Positions 1 to 7,918 of a DNA stretch of 16,056 bases are shown one piece after another. The stretch's first letter is position 1. Each line of letters opens with the position of its first letter. Both the position numbers and the translations under genes were made by a program. The notes below the pieces were generated by a model. The model did no database searches. It worked only from the letters and a program-made list of their open reading frames with translations, and had not been told where the DNA came from. Source of the stretch: Opitutales bacterium (GTDB taxonomy: Bacteria; Verrucomicrobiota; Verrucomicrobiia; Opitutales; Intestinicryptomonadaceae); assembly GCA_021641325.1 (NCBI GenBank), contig JAJXPD010000007.1, positions 8,987 through 25,042 of the forward strand. Reading direction: 5' to 3'.

Positions 1-1126
1 AGGGCGTTTCGTTAACGCTGTAGCCTAAGTCTTCGATAAACTGCACGCGCTTTGTCACAGTGTTTCCGTACTGCGACACGAGGCGTTTGTAGTTTTCGAC
101 GCCGAGAGTTCCGTTTTTCATCATGCCGCGCATTTCGAGCGCGCCGACGTCCGAAATGAACGTCATGGAAAAGTCCGCAAACGCGAGGAATCCGTCCTCG
201 ACCAAGCTCGATTCGACGGGGTATTTGCCGCCGCCCGATCCTATGCCGTAGGCGTTTGCCGCGAGGATTTTCGGGCCGATTGTAACGGGCGTGCCCGGCG
301 GAATGTACGCAATTTTATATTCGGGCTCGTTTATGCCCTTGTTCGGGTTTTTGTAGAACACGCCCAAGGTGAGGCGGAAGTCGACAATATTCATCACGAG
401 CAGGTTTTCGGGAGCGAGCGTCCACGAGCGCAAGTCCTGACCGGGCTGTTCAAGCCCCTGTTCGTCGATAATCGTGCACGATTTCTGCCACAGGTTGCCC
501 GACAGCGCGTATTTGTAGCTTTCGGAATTGGGGTCTTTTGTGTATCCCTGAACGGTGTCGCCCATGGCTTCGAGAACGGTCGAGCGGGGGTCGATTACCG
601 CGCGGTAAAGCCCGAAGAACGCGTTGTACTGCGTCAAGTTCGCCGACGAGTCCGACGACGACTTCATGAACGGGCTTTTAATTGCAAGCTGGTACTTGAT
701 TGCGCAGACACTTCCGGGAATCGGGACTGCCTGTTTCGAGCGGGTGTCGTCGCCCTGATTTGCCGTCGAGATTTGGTCGCGCGTGTAGCGCGGGCGCAGA
801 ACCGTGGACGAGAAGAACATGATTTCCGGCGGTTTGAGCGGCGTGGCATCGAGGTAGTTCGAGCCGCTGAGAACGCCGACGTTGTCGGGGTAGTCAACCT
901 GAAACCACGCTCTGCCGTCGCGCTTTATCATGACGCTTTCGAAGTCGTCCTGCAAAATGTTGCCGACAACAGTTGCGTCGAACTTGTTTTTGAGTTCGCC
1001 GCTCGCCCTGTTCCAAGTGTTGAGAATGTTTGTCGTTACGCTCAGAACCGCAAGCACGATTATCGTCATTATGGCGCTTGCCGCCATAATTTCCACGAGT
1101 GTAAAAGCTTTTTTTACAGATTTCAT
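1..1126 (-). CDS. GspJ/PilW-like pseudopilin, 3' end beyond the window
   Basis: This gene reads leftward off the window edge; the frame is open for all 375 codons visible. The protein starts MKSVKKAFTLVEIM, a class III prepilin leader: short basic segment, cleavage site KKA/FTLVE with Glu at mature position 5, then a hydrophobic helix to about residue 30. It would be cleaved by a prepilin peptidase and inserted in the inner membrane as a minor pseudopilin. The long variable body (over 340 residues) fits GspJ/PilW-type minor pilins and also the third member of the Verru_Chthon cassette (family name from memory, not searched). The ATG lies 2 bases after the stop of the preceding gene, with only a weak GAG-type ribosome site, so coupled translation is likely. 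The -1 residue of the leader is Ala rather than Gly. Leader recognition is firm; the exact subfamily is not. Confidence 0.8.
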   Translation of the reverse strand, partial: MKSVKKAFTLVEIMAASAIMTIIVLAVLSVTTNILNTWNRASGELKNKFDATVVGNILQDDFESVMIKRDGRAWFQVDYPDNVGVLSGSNYLDATPLKPPEIMFFSSTVLRPRYTRDQISTANQGDDTRSKQAVPIPGSVCAIKYQLAIKSPFMKSSSDSSANLTQYNAFFGLYRAVIDPRSTVLEAMGDTVQGYTKDPNSESYKYALSGNLWQKSCTIIDEQGLEQPGQDLRSWTLAPENLLVMNIVDFRLTLGVFYKNPNKGINEPEYKIAYIPPGTPVTIGPKILAANAYGIGSGGGKYPVESSLVEDGFLAFADFSMTFISDVGALEMRGMMKNGTLGVENYKRLVSQYGNTVTKRVQFIEDLGYSVNETP

Positions 1127-1128
1127 TG

Positions 1129-1752
1129 CTATCTCATTTTCATGATTAGACCCTGAAAGACGCGGCGCTCCTCGTTGACCCTGTCGTCGCCCGACCCTTT
1201 TGTGATGTCCTGACGCGGCTCGGCGAAGACTTCAATCGTCAGCGGCAGGTAGGAAAGCGCGTAGTTCGAGGCGTCGCCGCCGAGCGAGCCGCCGCCGTAT
1301 TCGGTGTTGTCGCCGATGCGCACGCGTTCGCCTTTAAGGCCGTTCTGGTAGAGCGAAATGTTCGCCCTGTAAACGTCGCCCTCCGAGTTTTCGAGCGCGT
1401 CGCTCGACGGCGGCATTGACGGCACCGCGCCCTCGTTTTCCGACGACATCGTAAAGAGGCTCGAATTGTCGGGATCGTCGGGGTTTTGGTATTCGTCCCA
1501 AAAATAGACAACATAGGGCTGCGAGGGGTTCGCGACCCAGCGGAAAACTTCGTCGAAGCGTTTCGTGCGCAGAATGGTTTCCATCAGCGCAACGCAGTTC
1601 GCCGATTTTTGCTGGTGGCGGATTTGCGTGATGTTTGCGGTAATCGCGCCCAAAAGACCTATCATCGAAGTAATCGAAACCGCGATTACCCCAACCGCAA
1701 GCATGACTTCGACGAGCGTAAACGCCTTTTTTTGTGAATTCTGTTTTCGCAT
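1129..1752 (-). CDS. GspI/PilV-like pseudopilin
   Basis: A 207-residue protein with a prepilin leader at residues 1-12 (MRKQNSQKKA/FTLVEVM), conserved Glu5 of the mature chain and a single hydrophobic helix to about residue 40. The FTLVEVMLAVGV core followed by a helix ending in a small-residue-rich stretch is typical of GspI/PilV minor pilins and resembles the second member of the Verru_Chthon cassette. It would sit in the inner membrane as part of a pseudopilus tip or an adhesive fibre. It is the fourth gene of the five-gene run, 9 bases after the GspH-like gene and 2 bases before the GspJ/PilW-like one, so all are very likely one transcript. No clear Shine-Dalgarno precedes the ATG. The rest of the chain has no feature I recognise. 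Substrate and partner proteins are unknown. Confidence 0.8.
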   Translation of the reverse strand: MRKQNSQKKAFTLVEVMLAVGVIAVSITSMIGLLGAITANITQIRHQQKSANCVALMETILRTKRFDEVFRWVANPSQPYVVYFWDEYQNPDDPDNSSLFTMSSENEGAVPSMPPSSDALENSEGDVYRANISLYQNGLKGERVRIGDNTEYGGGSLGGDASNYALSYLPLTIEVFAEPRQDITKGSGDDRVNEERRVFQGLIMKMR

Positions 1753-1761
1753 AAGAAAAAA

Positions 1762-2466
1762 TTATTTGATTGTTTCCTCCATCTCGTCGTGTCCCGAAAA
1801 CGGAATCGTGTGTCCGAGAAGCCTGATTACAAAGCCAAGCTCCGAATCGGGGTTGTCGATAACGTACATTCCGTTGGCGTCGAGCCTGCCCATGGCAATC
1901 ATGACGTATGCGCCCGGGTTGAGGGAGAGACCGTCGGAGGAGAATTTGTACGAGTACCAGTCGCCGCTGCCTTCGGTGAGTGCTTCGGGCTGGCGGCTCG
2001 GAAATTCGGTGATGTTTACAATCTCGAACGCGCCCGTGTAGCCGTTGTTGAAGGTGCTTTTGTAGACCTCGCTTTTGTCGATGTCCTTGCCGAGCTTCAC
2101 GAATTTGTCGAAGTCGTTTTCGGGCGGGACAAAGAACACGTTTTGCGGCATGATGAAGCCGTCGTTGAGCGCGACCCAGCCAAGCTCCATGTCGTTGCGC
2201 CCCTTCGAGCGGTAGATTACGCCCACCTGCCTGAGTTTGCGGGTTATGTCCGGCCCCTTGTAGATGATTACGCGGCAGTCGGTCTGCTTCTGCATCGCCG
2301 TTACCCGCGCTTCGTAGAAAGCCGTTATCAACGACTGCTGCGCCGAATACGCCGACTGCGAGGAGTCTTTCATATTCAGCATGGAAATACCCATCGACAA
2401 CACCGAAATAATCGCGATGACCACGAGCATTTCGATGAGGGTAAAGCCTTTTCTTTGCGAACGCAT
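1762..2466 (-). CDS. GspH/FimT-like pseudopilin
   Basis: A 234-residue protein starting MRSQRKGFTLIEMLVVIAII. It is the only member of this run with the canonical Gly at the -1 cleavage position. The mature chain has Glu5 and a hydrophobic helix to about residue 28. Residues 35-60 (QSLITAFYEARVTAMQKQT) resemble the amphipathic helix of GspH/FimT, where short mature pilins continue into a beta-rich globular head. It would be a minor pseudopilin of a type II secretion or pilus-like machine in the inner membrane and periplasm. It may correspond to the fourth member of the Verru_Chthon cassette, but that is from memory. It lies 18 bases after the second GspG-like gene and 9 bases before the PilV-like gene, in one operon. 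No Shine-Dalgarno is visible before the ATG. Confidence 0.8.
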   Translation of the reverse strand: MRSQRKGFTLIEMLVVIAIISVLSMGISMLNMKDSSQSAYSAQQSLITAFYEARVTAMQKQTDCRVIIYKGPDITRKLRQVGVIYRSKGRNDMELGWVALNDGFIMPQNVFFVPPENDFDKFVKLGKDIDKSEVYKSTFNNGYTGAFEIVNITEFPSRQPEALTEGSGDWYSYKFSSDGLSLNPGAYVMIAMGRLDANGMYVIDNPDSELGFVIRLLGHTIPFSGHDEMEETIK

Positions 2467-2484
2467 ATTGGATAATGAAAAATG

Positions 2485-3111
2485 TTATTGCCAAGTAAAG
2501 ACGTTTTCGGAGCTGAAATCCGCCGTCGCGCTGAACGAGTCCTTTTTGAGCGTAAAGATTATCGCCTTTGCGCGGATACCCGCCGTGGGGTTCGGCACTA
2601 TTTCCTTGATTTCCTGAACGGTGAAGCCGTCGGTGATTGCGGGGAAGCCAGCCTTGATGAAGCCGTCGTTGTCGCCGTCAACGCAGACGTAGATGTTGGG
2701 GTTGCCGAAGCTGTCTATAATAACCCATTTGCCCTCGCGCTTGATGATGTTCGAAGTCGCGATGTCCAAAAAGTTGCGCGATTTGCGGTTGTACTCGCGG
2801 CGGTCGCTCTGCGTGAGCCTGCCGCCTTCGGGGGTTTTGCCCGTGAGCGCCTTTATCATGCCCTCGGAGAAGTTTTCCTGCGCGAGGTTCGTTCTGTCGC
2901 GCGAGGTGAGGAACGCGGGATAGTATCCGTATTCCGTCTGGTAGCGTTCGAGCGCGCTTACCATGTTCGAGAAAAGCGTTTTGGAGGTCGTCGCCAACGC
3001 CCTCTTCTGCGCCCCCGAAATCATCGGGGTCAGCATGCCCACGAGCACGCCGATAATCGCGATGACAATCATCAGTTCCACGAGTGTAAAAGCTTTTTTG
3101 CCTTGTTTCAT
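2485..3111 (-). CDS. GspG-like (major) pseudopilin
   Basis: A 208-residue protein starting MKQGKKAFTLVELMIVIAII, with the leader cleaved after residue 7, mature Glu5 and a long N-terminal hydrophobic helix. The following stretch ERYQTEYGYYPA (around residues 55-66) is the conserved GspG segment in which an amphipathic helix ends in a Tyr/Pro motif. Residues around DSFGNPNIYVCVDGDNDGFI resemble the aspartate-rich loop that binds calcium in major pseudopilins. It would form the body of a periplasmic pseudopilus. A good ribosome site (AAGGAAAC) sits about 6 bases before the ATG, the clearest among the five pseudopilin genes, consistent with a higher-expression major subunit. It follows the first GspG-like gene after 43 bases. 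Why two GspG-like proteins are encoded side by side is not clear. Confidence 0.85.
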   Translation of the reverse strand: MKQGKKAFTLVELMIVIAIIGVLVGMLTPMISGAQKRALATTSKTLFSNMVSALERYQTEYGYYPAFLTSRDRTNLAQENFSEGMIKALTGKTPEGGRLTQSDRREYNRKSRNFLDIATSNIIKREGKWVIIDSFGNPNIYVCVDGDNDGFIKAGFPAITDGFTVQEIKEIVPNPTAGIRAKAIIFTLKKDSFSATADFSSENVFTWQ

Positions 3112-3154
3112 ATTGTTTCCTTTTTTTGTAAATGGGGTGTGGGTTGTAAAAAGA

Positions 3155-3826
3155 TTAGTCGTCGCGCCCGTAGACGATGTTGTCGAGGTTTTCCTCGGGC
3201 ATTCTGTACGTTTCGTCGTCGGGCATGATTCCCGTTGTGTACATGTTGCCGACCTCCTTGATTTTCTGGTCCGCGCCCTTCGAAATCAAAAGAAACCCCG
3301 GCGAACGCCAGCTTGTGTTGCCTTCGTTTGTTACATATGCGGTTGTGTCGAAGAAATAGAGATAGGGTTCGTTCCACGGGTCGCCGAAATAGACGCCGTT
3401 TTTTTCGGGATCTACGTCCTGCAAGAGCGGGTCCACAGGGTCGCAAATGCGGAGTTTTGAGGCGTCCACAAAGGGCTTGCGGTTTGTGCCGACTTCCGAC
3501 ATCACGACCTGCCCGTCGTCGAGGCGCAGAATCATTTTTCCGACAAGGCATTTGTAGAGATTGCCAGCGGCTTTCTTTTCGTCGCCGTTTGCGTTGAGGC
3601 GGGGAAAGCCGCCGTATTTTCCGGCAAAGGCTTCGAGGCTTGCGGCGATTATCGCCATGTCGGTCTTTGCGCGGGCGCGACCCTGCGAGGCGCTTACCGT
3701 GCCCAACATTTGGGTGGTAATGCCCATTAAAAGCGCGATTATGCCTATTACTATGAGAATTTCGACGAGCGTGAACGCCTTGCGGGCGCGCCGCGTCGAG
3801 GTGGGGGTAAAGTCGTAGATATTCAT
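3155..3826 (-). CDS. GspG-like pseudopilin, first gene of the run
   Basis: A 223-residue protein from the ATG at 3826. The leader is longer than usual (MNIYDFTPTSTRRARKA/FTLVEIL), still basic, with Ala at -1 and mature Glu5, then a hydrophobic helix. The C-terminal half has the GspG signature arrangement: DPWNEPYLYFF followed by LISKGADQKI and a final DNIVYG, matching the DPWGNPY...SxGxD...DDI pattern around the calcium site. The helix segment KTDMAIIAASLEAFAGKYGGFP ends in the Tyr/Pro region typical of the family. A TTG at 3865 could extend the frame by 13 residues, but the extra residues do not look like a leader and the TTG overlaps a promoter-like TTGACA, so the ATG is preferred. It is the promoter-proximal gene of the five-gene pseudopilin operon, directly after obgE on the same strand. 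Confidence 0.85.
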   Translation of the reverse strand: MNIYDFTPTSTRRARKAFTLVEILIVIGIIALLMGITTQMLGTVSASQGRARAKTDMAIIAASLEAFAGKYGGFPRLNANGDEKKAAGNLYKCLVGKMILRLDDGQVVMSEVGTNRKPFVDASKLRICDPVDPLLQDVDPEKNGVYFGDPWNEPYLYFFDTTAYVTNEGNTSWRSPGFLLISKGADQKIKEVGNMYTTGIMPDDETYRMPEENLDNIVYGRDD

Positions 3827-3836
3827 GTATGGGAAC

Positions 3837-3865
3837 ACGGTAGTCGGGCAAACCGACGTTGTCAA
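3837..3865 (-). promoter_or_regulatory. Possible promoter of the pseudopilin operon
   Basis: On the minus strand a perfect -35 hexamer TTGACA (3865-3860) is followed after 17 bases by a weak -10 TACCGT (3842-3837, 3 of 6 matches). The start would fall only a few bases before the ATG at 3826. A second candidate -10, TATAAA, lies at 3872-3867 overlapping the obgE stop codon. The position between obgE and the first pseudopilin gene suits an operon promoter, but the -10 is poor, so read-through from obgE may contribute. Confidence 0.35.
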
Positions 3866-3873
3866 ATTTATAC

Positions 3874-4878
3874 TTAAACCGAAAACGATTTTTTACACAT
3901 GTCGTAGATTTCCTCTTTGAGGCGGGGTATGCCCTCCTCGGACAGGCACGAAATCGGGATTACGTCGAGATTGGGGTATTTGCGCAAAAACGCTTTCAGA
4001 TTCTTGGGGGCGTCGGGTTCGTCCATTTTGTTGGCGGCGACGATTATCGGTTTTTTCGCCAAGTCGGGCGAGTACAATTCAAGCTCGCTCAAAAGGTTTT
4101 TATAGTCGTCTGCGGGCTTGCGGCCGTCGGCGCCCGCCATGTCGATTAGCAGAACAAGCACCTTGCAACGCTCGATGTGCCTGAGGAATTTGTGCCCCAA
4201 GCCTTTGTTTTCGCTCGCGCCGACGACAAGTCCCGGAATGTCGGCGAGCTTCAAGACCTCGTATTTTTCGGGGTAGTCGAGCGTGCCGATGTTGACGTGC
4301 AGCGTCGTGAACGGATACGCGCCGATTTTCGGGCGCGCGGGAGTAAGCAGCGACACAAGCGACGATTTCCCCGCGTTCGGGAAGCCCACCATGCCCGCGT
4401 CGGCGATGGTTTTCAGCACGAGGTTGAACTCGCCCGATTCGCCCTCCGTGCCGTATGTGAACTGGCGCGGCGCGCGGTTTACCGAGCTTTTGAAGTGGAC
4501 ATTGCCCAAGCCGCCCCTGCCGCCGCGAAGCAGCAGCACGCGCTCGCCGTGGCGCAAAACTTCGGCGACAAACGCGCCCGTTTCGGCACTGTAAATTATA
4601 GTGCCGGGGGGGACGCGCAGTTCGGCGTCTCTTCCCGACGCTCCCGTTTTCAGACGCCCCATACCCTTGCCGCCGTTTTCTGCGGAGAGGTTCGGAGTGT
4701 ACTGGTAGCGTTCCAAGTCTCCGATGTTTTCGTCGCCGACAGCCCAGACGTCGCCGCCCTTGCCGCCGTCGCCGCCGTCGGGACCTCCGCGGGGAATGAA
4801 TTTTTCACGGCGGAAGCCCGCGCAGCCCTTGCCGCCGTCCCCCGCTCTCAGCGATACCGTTGCTTCATCGACAAACAT
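3874..4878 (-). CDS. obgE: GTPase ObgE/CgtA, ribosome assembly
   Basis: A 334-residue Obg-family GTPase that binds the large ribosomal subunit during its assembly and links it to growth state. Residues 1-158 form the glycine-rich Obg fold (GDGGKGCAGFRREKF and further Gly-rich turns such as GGDGGKGGD and GGRGGLGN). The G domain follows, with G1 GFPNAGKS at 165-172, the switch I threonines in YPFTTLHVNIG at 188-198, G3 DIPGL at 213-217, G4 NKMD at 283-286 and G5 near Ser310-Cys311. The protein ends soon after the G domain, so the C-terminal OCT domain of some homologues is absent, as in several known Obg proteins. A strong AGGAAGG ribosome site precedes the ATG. It lies 42 bases after argH on the same strand. 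In many bacteria obg is next to rplU-rpmA; here those genes lie about 6 kb away. Confidence 0.97.
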   Translation of the reverse strand: MFVDEATVSLRAGDGGKGCAGFRREKFIPRGGPDGGDGGKGGDVWAVGDENIGDLERYQYTPNLSAENGGKGMGRLKTGASGRDAELRVPPGTIIYSAETGAFVAEVLRHGERVLLLRGGRGGLGNVHFKSSVNRAPRQFTYGTEGESGEFNLVLKTIADAGMVGFPNAGKSSLVSLLTPARPKIGAYPFTTLHVNIGTLDYPEKYEVLKLADIPGLVVGASENKGLGHKFLRHIERCKVLVLLIDMAGADGRKPADDYKNLLSELELYSPDLAKKPIIVAANKMDEPDAPKNLKAFLRKYPNLDVIPISCLSEEGIPRLKEEIYDMCKKSFSV

Positions 4879-4920
4879 TTTTTCCCTTCCTGTCAGCTTG
4901 GGGTTCGAACGAGCCGAAGC

Positions 4921-6336
4921 CTATTTTTTCAGGGCTTCGCGCCACGCCGATATTTGCGACTCTATCTGGCGCGCCCCCGGCATGCCGATTTTCTCGCGCA
5001 TGGCAAACGCGCGTTTGAGGTCGAAAACATCGCGCCACGATTTGTCCGCCTTGTCGCAGATTGCAAAAACGTCGGCGTCGTCGAGCTTGTCTATCGACGT
5101 TTTTTTGCGCTCCGAAAGCGCGACGATTTCGCCCACGCAGTGGTGCGCCTTTCTGAACGGAACGCCGCGCATGACGAAATAGTCGGCGAGGTCGGTCGCA
5201 AGCAGAAGCGGGTCGGAGACGGCGAGGTCGCACTTGTCTTTGCGGAACTTGATTTTCTTTGCGCATTCGGTCAGAACGTCGAGGCAAATGGAGGTTTGGG
5301 CGAAGGAGTCGAAAATCGGGGGTTTGTCCTCCTGTAAGTCGCGGTTGTATGTGAGCGGAAGCCCCTTGACGAGCGCGAAAAGCGCGGACAAATTGCCGAT
5401 GAGCCGCGCGGATTTTCCGCGCATAAGCTCGAACGCGTCGGGGTTTTTCTTCTGCGGCATGAGCGACGAACCCGTCGTGAACGTGTCGGGCAGCGAAACG
5501 AACGCGAACTCCGACGTATTCCAAATTATGACGTCTTCCGAAACCCTCGAAAGGTGCACGCCGAGCGTCGCGCACGCGAACGCGAATTCGAGGAAAAGGT
5601 CGCGGTCGGCGACGGCGTCCATGCTGTTGCCCGTAAGGACGGGATCTCCCGTTTCGGGGTCGGTAAAGCCGAGAAGCTCGGCGGTTTCAAGCCTGTCGAT
5701 GGGAAGCGTCGTTCCCGCAATCGCCCCGCTGCCGAGCGGGCACACGTTGGCGGCGTCGAATGCGAACTTAAAACGCTCGACGTCGCGGGCGAACATTTCG
5801 ACCCACGCCAGTATGTGGTGCGCCGCGCTCACGGGCTGGGCGCGCTGCAAATGCGTGTAGCCGGGAATGAAAACCGCCCTGTTTGCGTCGGCAAAATCGA
5901 CAAGCACGCGCAGAAGCTTTTCGAGCTTTGCGACAATCTCCGCGCAGGCGTATTTGAAAAAGAGGCGCATGTCGGTGGCAACCTGGTCGTTGCGACTGCG
6001 GGCTGTGTGGAGCTTTGCGGCGGCGGGAACTTCCTTTGTGAGCGCCTGCTCGATGTTCATGTGGACGTCTTCGAGCGACGCACTCCACTGGAAGTCTCCC
6101 TTTTCGATTCTCTTTAAAATTTTCGCAAGCCCGCCCACAATCTGCCTGCACTCCGACTTCGATATGATTCCCGTTTTTGCGAGCATTTTCGCGTGCGCCG
6201 TCGAGCCCTGAATATCGAAACGCGCAAGGAGTTTGTCGAACGATACGGACTCGCTGAAACGCAACATCAAATCGCTGGGGGCTTCCGAAAACCTGCCGCC
6301 CCAGCTTGCCTGAGATTCTTTTCCGTCTTTTTTCAT
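4921..6336 (-). CDS. argH: Argininosuccinate lyase
   Basis: A 471-residue cytoplasmic enzyme that splits argininosuccinate into arginine and fumarate, the last step of arginine synthesis. It belongs to the fumarase/aspartase superfamily. Visible motifs are the N-terminal WGGRF (12-16), [12 protein letters not shown] (111-122), [10 protein letters not shown] (159-168) with the conserved His162, and the family signature [11 protein letters not shown] (289-299), whose mobile loop carries the catalytic serine. [13 protein letters not shown] follows at 327-338. Length is close to the usual 455-470. It is the first gene of a minus-strand pair with obgE; no other arginine gene is in the window. No Shine-Dalgarno precedes the ATG. 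A weak promoter candidate (TTGTAA, 17 bases, TGTATT) lies just upstream and would give a very short leader. Confidence 0.97.
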   Translation of the reverse strand: MKKDGKESQASWGGRFSEAPSDLMLRFSESVSFDKLLARFDIQGSTAHAKMLAKTGIISKSECRQIVGGLAKILKRIEKGDFQWSASLEDVHMNIEQALTKEVPAAAKLHTARSRNDQVATDMRLFFKYACAEIVAKLEKLLRVLVDFADANRAVFIPGYTHLQRAQPVSAAHHILAWVEMFARDVERFKFAFDAANVCPLGSGAIAGTTLPIDRLETAELLGFTDPETGDPVLTGNSMDAVADRDLFLEFAFACATLGVHLSRVSEDVIIWNTSEFAFVSLPDTFTTGSSLMPQKKNPDAFELMRGKSARLIGNLSALFALVKGLPLTYNRDLQEDKPPIFDSFAQTSICLDVLTECAKKIKFRKDKCDLAVSDPLLLATDLADYFVMRGVPFRKAHHCVGEIVALSERKKTSIDKLDDADVFAICDKADKSWRDVFDLKRAFAMREKIGMPGARQIESQISAWREALKK

Positions 6337-6419
6337 ACTGAAAAAAAATACAACACAAGTTCCCCTTCTTTACAACAAAAAAGCTGAACAGCCGCTTGCC
6401 CGCGCCCGTATTTTATAAT

Positions 6420-6448
6420 TTGACACCCGCGCGCGGTCTCGGTTTAAT
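6420..6448 (+). promoter_or_regulatory. Sigma-70-type promoter placed for a leaderless mRNA
   Basis: A perfect -35 TTGACA (6420-6425) is followed by a 17-base spacer and a -10 TTTAAT (6443-6448, 5 of 6 matches). The expected start, 6-8 bases beyond the -10, falls at or next to the ATG at 6456. An additional TATAAT at 6414-6419 has no good -35 at the right distance. Confidence 0.65.
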
Positions 6449-6455
6449 TAAATTT

Positions 6456-7586
6456 ATGAATAAACGCGATTTTCTTACAGGCGCGGGCATAATGACCGCG
6501 GCAACACTTGCAAACGCAATTCCAGCATCCGAGGCAAAAGCGCCGGGCGCGCTCAACGTGCGCGACTTCGCCGCAAAGGGAGACGGAAAAACCTCGGATA
6601 CCGCCGCGATTCAGGCGGCTCTCGACGCCGCGGGCAAAACCGAGGGCACGGTGTATTTTCCGAGCGGCGTGTACTTGTGCTCCGACCTTAAAGTGCGCCC
6701 GTACACAACCCTGCTTTCCGAACCGCAATGGATTTATTCGGGCGAAAAACGCGGCGCGGTGCTGCAACTCGACTCCGAAAACGCAAGCTGCTTGCTCGAC
6801 ATTACGAGAGCATACGCCGCGCGCATACGCGGGCTGACGCTTTGCGGCATACGCAATGCGGAAAAGCGCATACACGGAATCTACCTCAACAACGAAAAAT
6901 TCAGCCCGAAAGAGGACACGGTCGTAATAGACGACGTTAAGGTGCAAAAATTTTCGGGGCACGGAATTTTCCTGCAGCGCGTGTGGCTGTTTATAATCCG
7001 CCACAGCATATTTTACTCCAACGCGGGTTGCGGAGCAATGCTGATAGGCTGGGACGGATTCGTTGCGGACAACCAGTTTTCGGGAAACGCCTCGCACGGT
7101 TTCGCCTGCGCGGGAGTCGGAAGCACGGTGATGTTCACAGCAAACCGCGTTGAATGGAACAGGCAATACGGGCTATACATACCCAAGGGGAATACATGGA
7201 ATATCACGGGCAATTCGTTCGACAGAAACTTCGGCGCGGGCTTGAAGCTCGAAAACGTAGATTCCATCACGGTTACGGGAAACGTGTTCCGCCGCTGCGG
7301 CAAGGACAGCGGACAACTTGCGGAGGGCGAAACTTCGGCGCAGGTGATTTTCGACGGCTCGAAGGGAATCTGCGTAAGCGGCAACGCGTTCAAGGCGGGA
7401 CGCGACGACGGAGGGAAAGGCAAATACACGCCGCAGGTAGGGTTTATATTGAAGAATCTTTCGCATTCGGTAATATCGAACAATACCCTCTACCGCGGAT
7501 ACATGAACGAAATGAAGCTCGATCTCGGCGGGCACGGCAGGGATTTTATATTTTCGAACAACGTAGGCTACCCCTTCGGGGGGTAA
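6456..7586 (+). CDS. Exported right-handed beta-helix protein (pectate-lyase-like fold)
   Basis: A 376-residue protein from the ATG at 6456. The N-terminus MNKRDFLTGAG followed by a hydrophobic run and an Ala-rich end (SEAKA, about residues 25-29) looks like a Tat-type export signal, though with Lys-Arg rather than Arg-Arg. Next comes LNVRDFAAKGDGKTSDTAAI (33-52) and GTVYFPSGVYLCSDL (64-78), the classic opening of pectate-lyase-3/GH28-like beta-helices. Residues from about 130 on repeat short Asn/Gly-rich turns (GNxF, NNxF, HGIF), one coil of a parallel beta-helix each. Such proteins act outside the cytoplasm on polysaccharides or as structural spines. No catalytic triad can be assigned from the sequence, so substrate and reaction are unknown. 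A start at 6396 would add 20 residues upstream of the export signal and is unlikely. It is a single-gene unit, divergent from argH. Confidence 0.85.
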   Translation: MNKRDFLTGAGIMTAATLANAIPASEAKAPGALNVRDFAAKGDGKTSDTAAIQAALDAAGKTEGTVYFPSGVYLCSDLKVRPYTTLLSEPQWIYSGEKRGAVLQLDSENASCLLDITRAYAARIRGLTLCGIRNAEKRIHGIYLNNEKFSPKEDTVVIDDVKVQKFSGHGIFLQRVWLFIIRHSIFYSNAGCGAMLIGWDGFVADNQFSGNASHGFACAGVGSTVMFTANRVEWNRQYGLYIPKGNTWNITGNSFDRNFGAGLKLENVDSITVTGNVFRRCGKDSGQLAEGETSAQVIFDGSKGICVSGNAFKAGRDDGGKGKYTPQVGFILKNLSHSVISNNTLYRGYMNEMKLDLGGHGRDFIFSNNVGYPFGG

Positions 7587-7591
7587 AAAAA

Positions 7592-7638
7592 GCGGCGCGC
7601 GGAGCCGCGAAAGACGCGGACGCATTTTCCGCGCTTTT
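7592..7638 (+). terminator. Possible terminator after the beta-helix gene
   Basis: Two hairpins follow the stop codon at once. The first is GCGGC/GCCGC (7592-7596 with 7604-7608). The second is CGCGGA/TCCGCG (7615-7620 with 7628-7633), followed by CTTTTC. The T-run is short, so termination may be weak or only partial. Confidence 0.4.
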
Positions 7639-7662
7639 CGGAGTTTGCCCTGCTTCGTTTGC

Positions 7663-7690
7663 TTGACATTTTTTTTATATATGTAAAAAT
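7663..7690 (+). promoter_or_regulatory. Promoter of ppdK
   Basis: A perfect -35 TTGACA at 7663-7668 is followed by a 16-base spacer and a -10 AAAAAT at 7685-7690 (4 of 6 matches) that is preceded by an extended -10 TG at 7682-7683. The region is AT-rich in a GC-rich surrounding. The start would lie near 7697, leaving a leader of about 220 bases. Confidence 0.55.
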
Positions 7691-7918
7691 GTACCAAATA
7701 AACTCCACCGTTTTGCGGCTTGAAAATCTCGCAACCGCGCTCTGTCGGACGCATTCGGAGGGGCTTTACCGTCGGACGGAAACGCCGGCGGAATCGGGGA
7801 CAGTCCGCTCCCGCAGACACCGACCGCCGTGCGGCATTCCACTCCGGAACGCGCAGCGCGGCGCAAGAGTCGGTCGGCGGACAAACAAACAAACGGAAAT
7901 AACGAAAGACAAAATACC

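Larger units (their letters stand above)
7587..7918. other. 332-base gap between the beta-helix gene and ppdK
   Basis: No gene is supported here. It holds the weak terminator near 7592-7638, the ppdK promoter at 7663-7690 and a leader of about 220 bases before ppdK. The leader is GC-rich with short complementary pieces, for example CCGACCG near 7820 and CGGTCGG near 7873, that could fold. I recognise no known riboswitch or leader-peptide structure in it. Confidence 0.6.

Noticed and set aside
4177..5337. Long plus-strand frame opposite obgE and argH (386 codons)
   Set aside because: It is antisense to two firmly identified genes and its protein is Arg/Ala/Val-rich without motifs; high GC at third positions opens the opposite frames.
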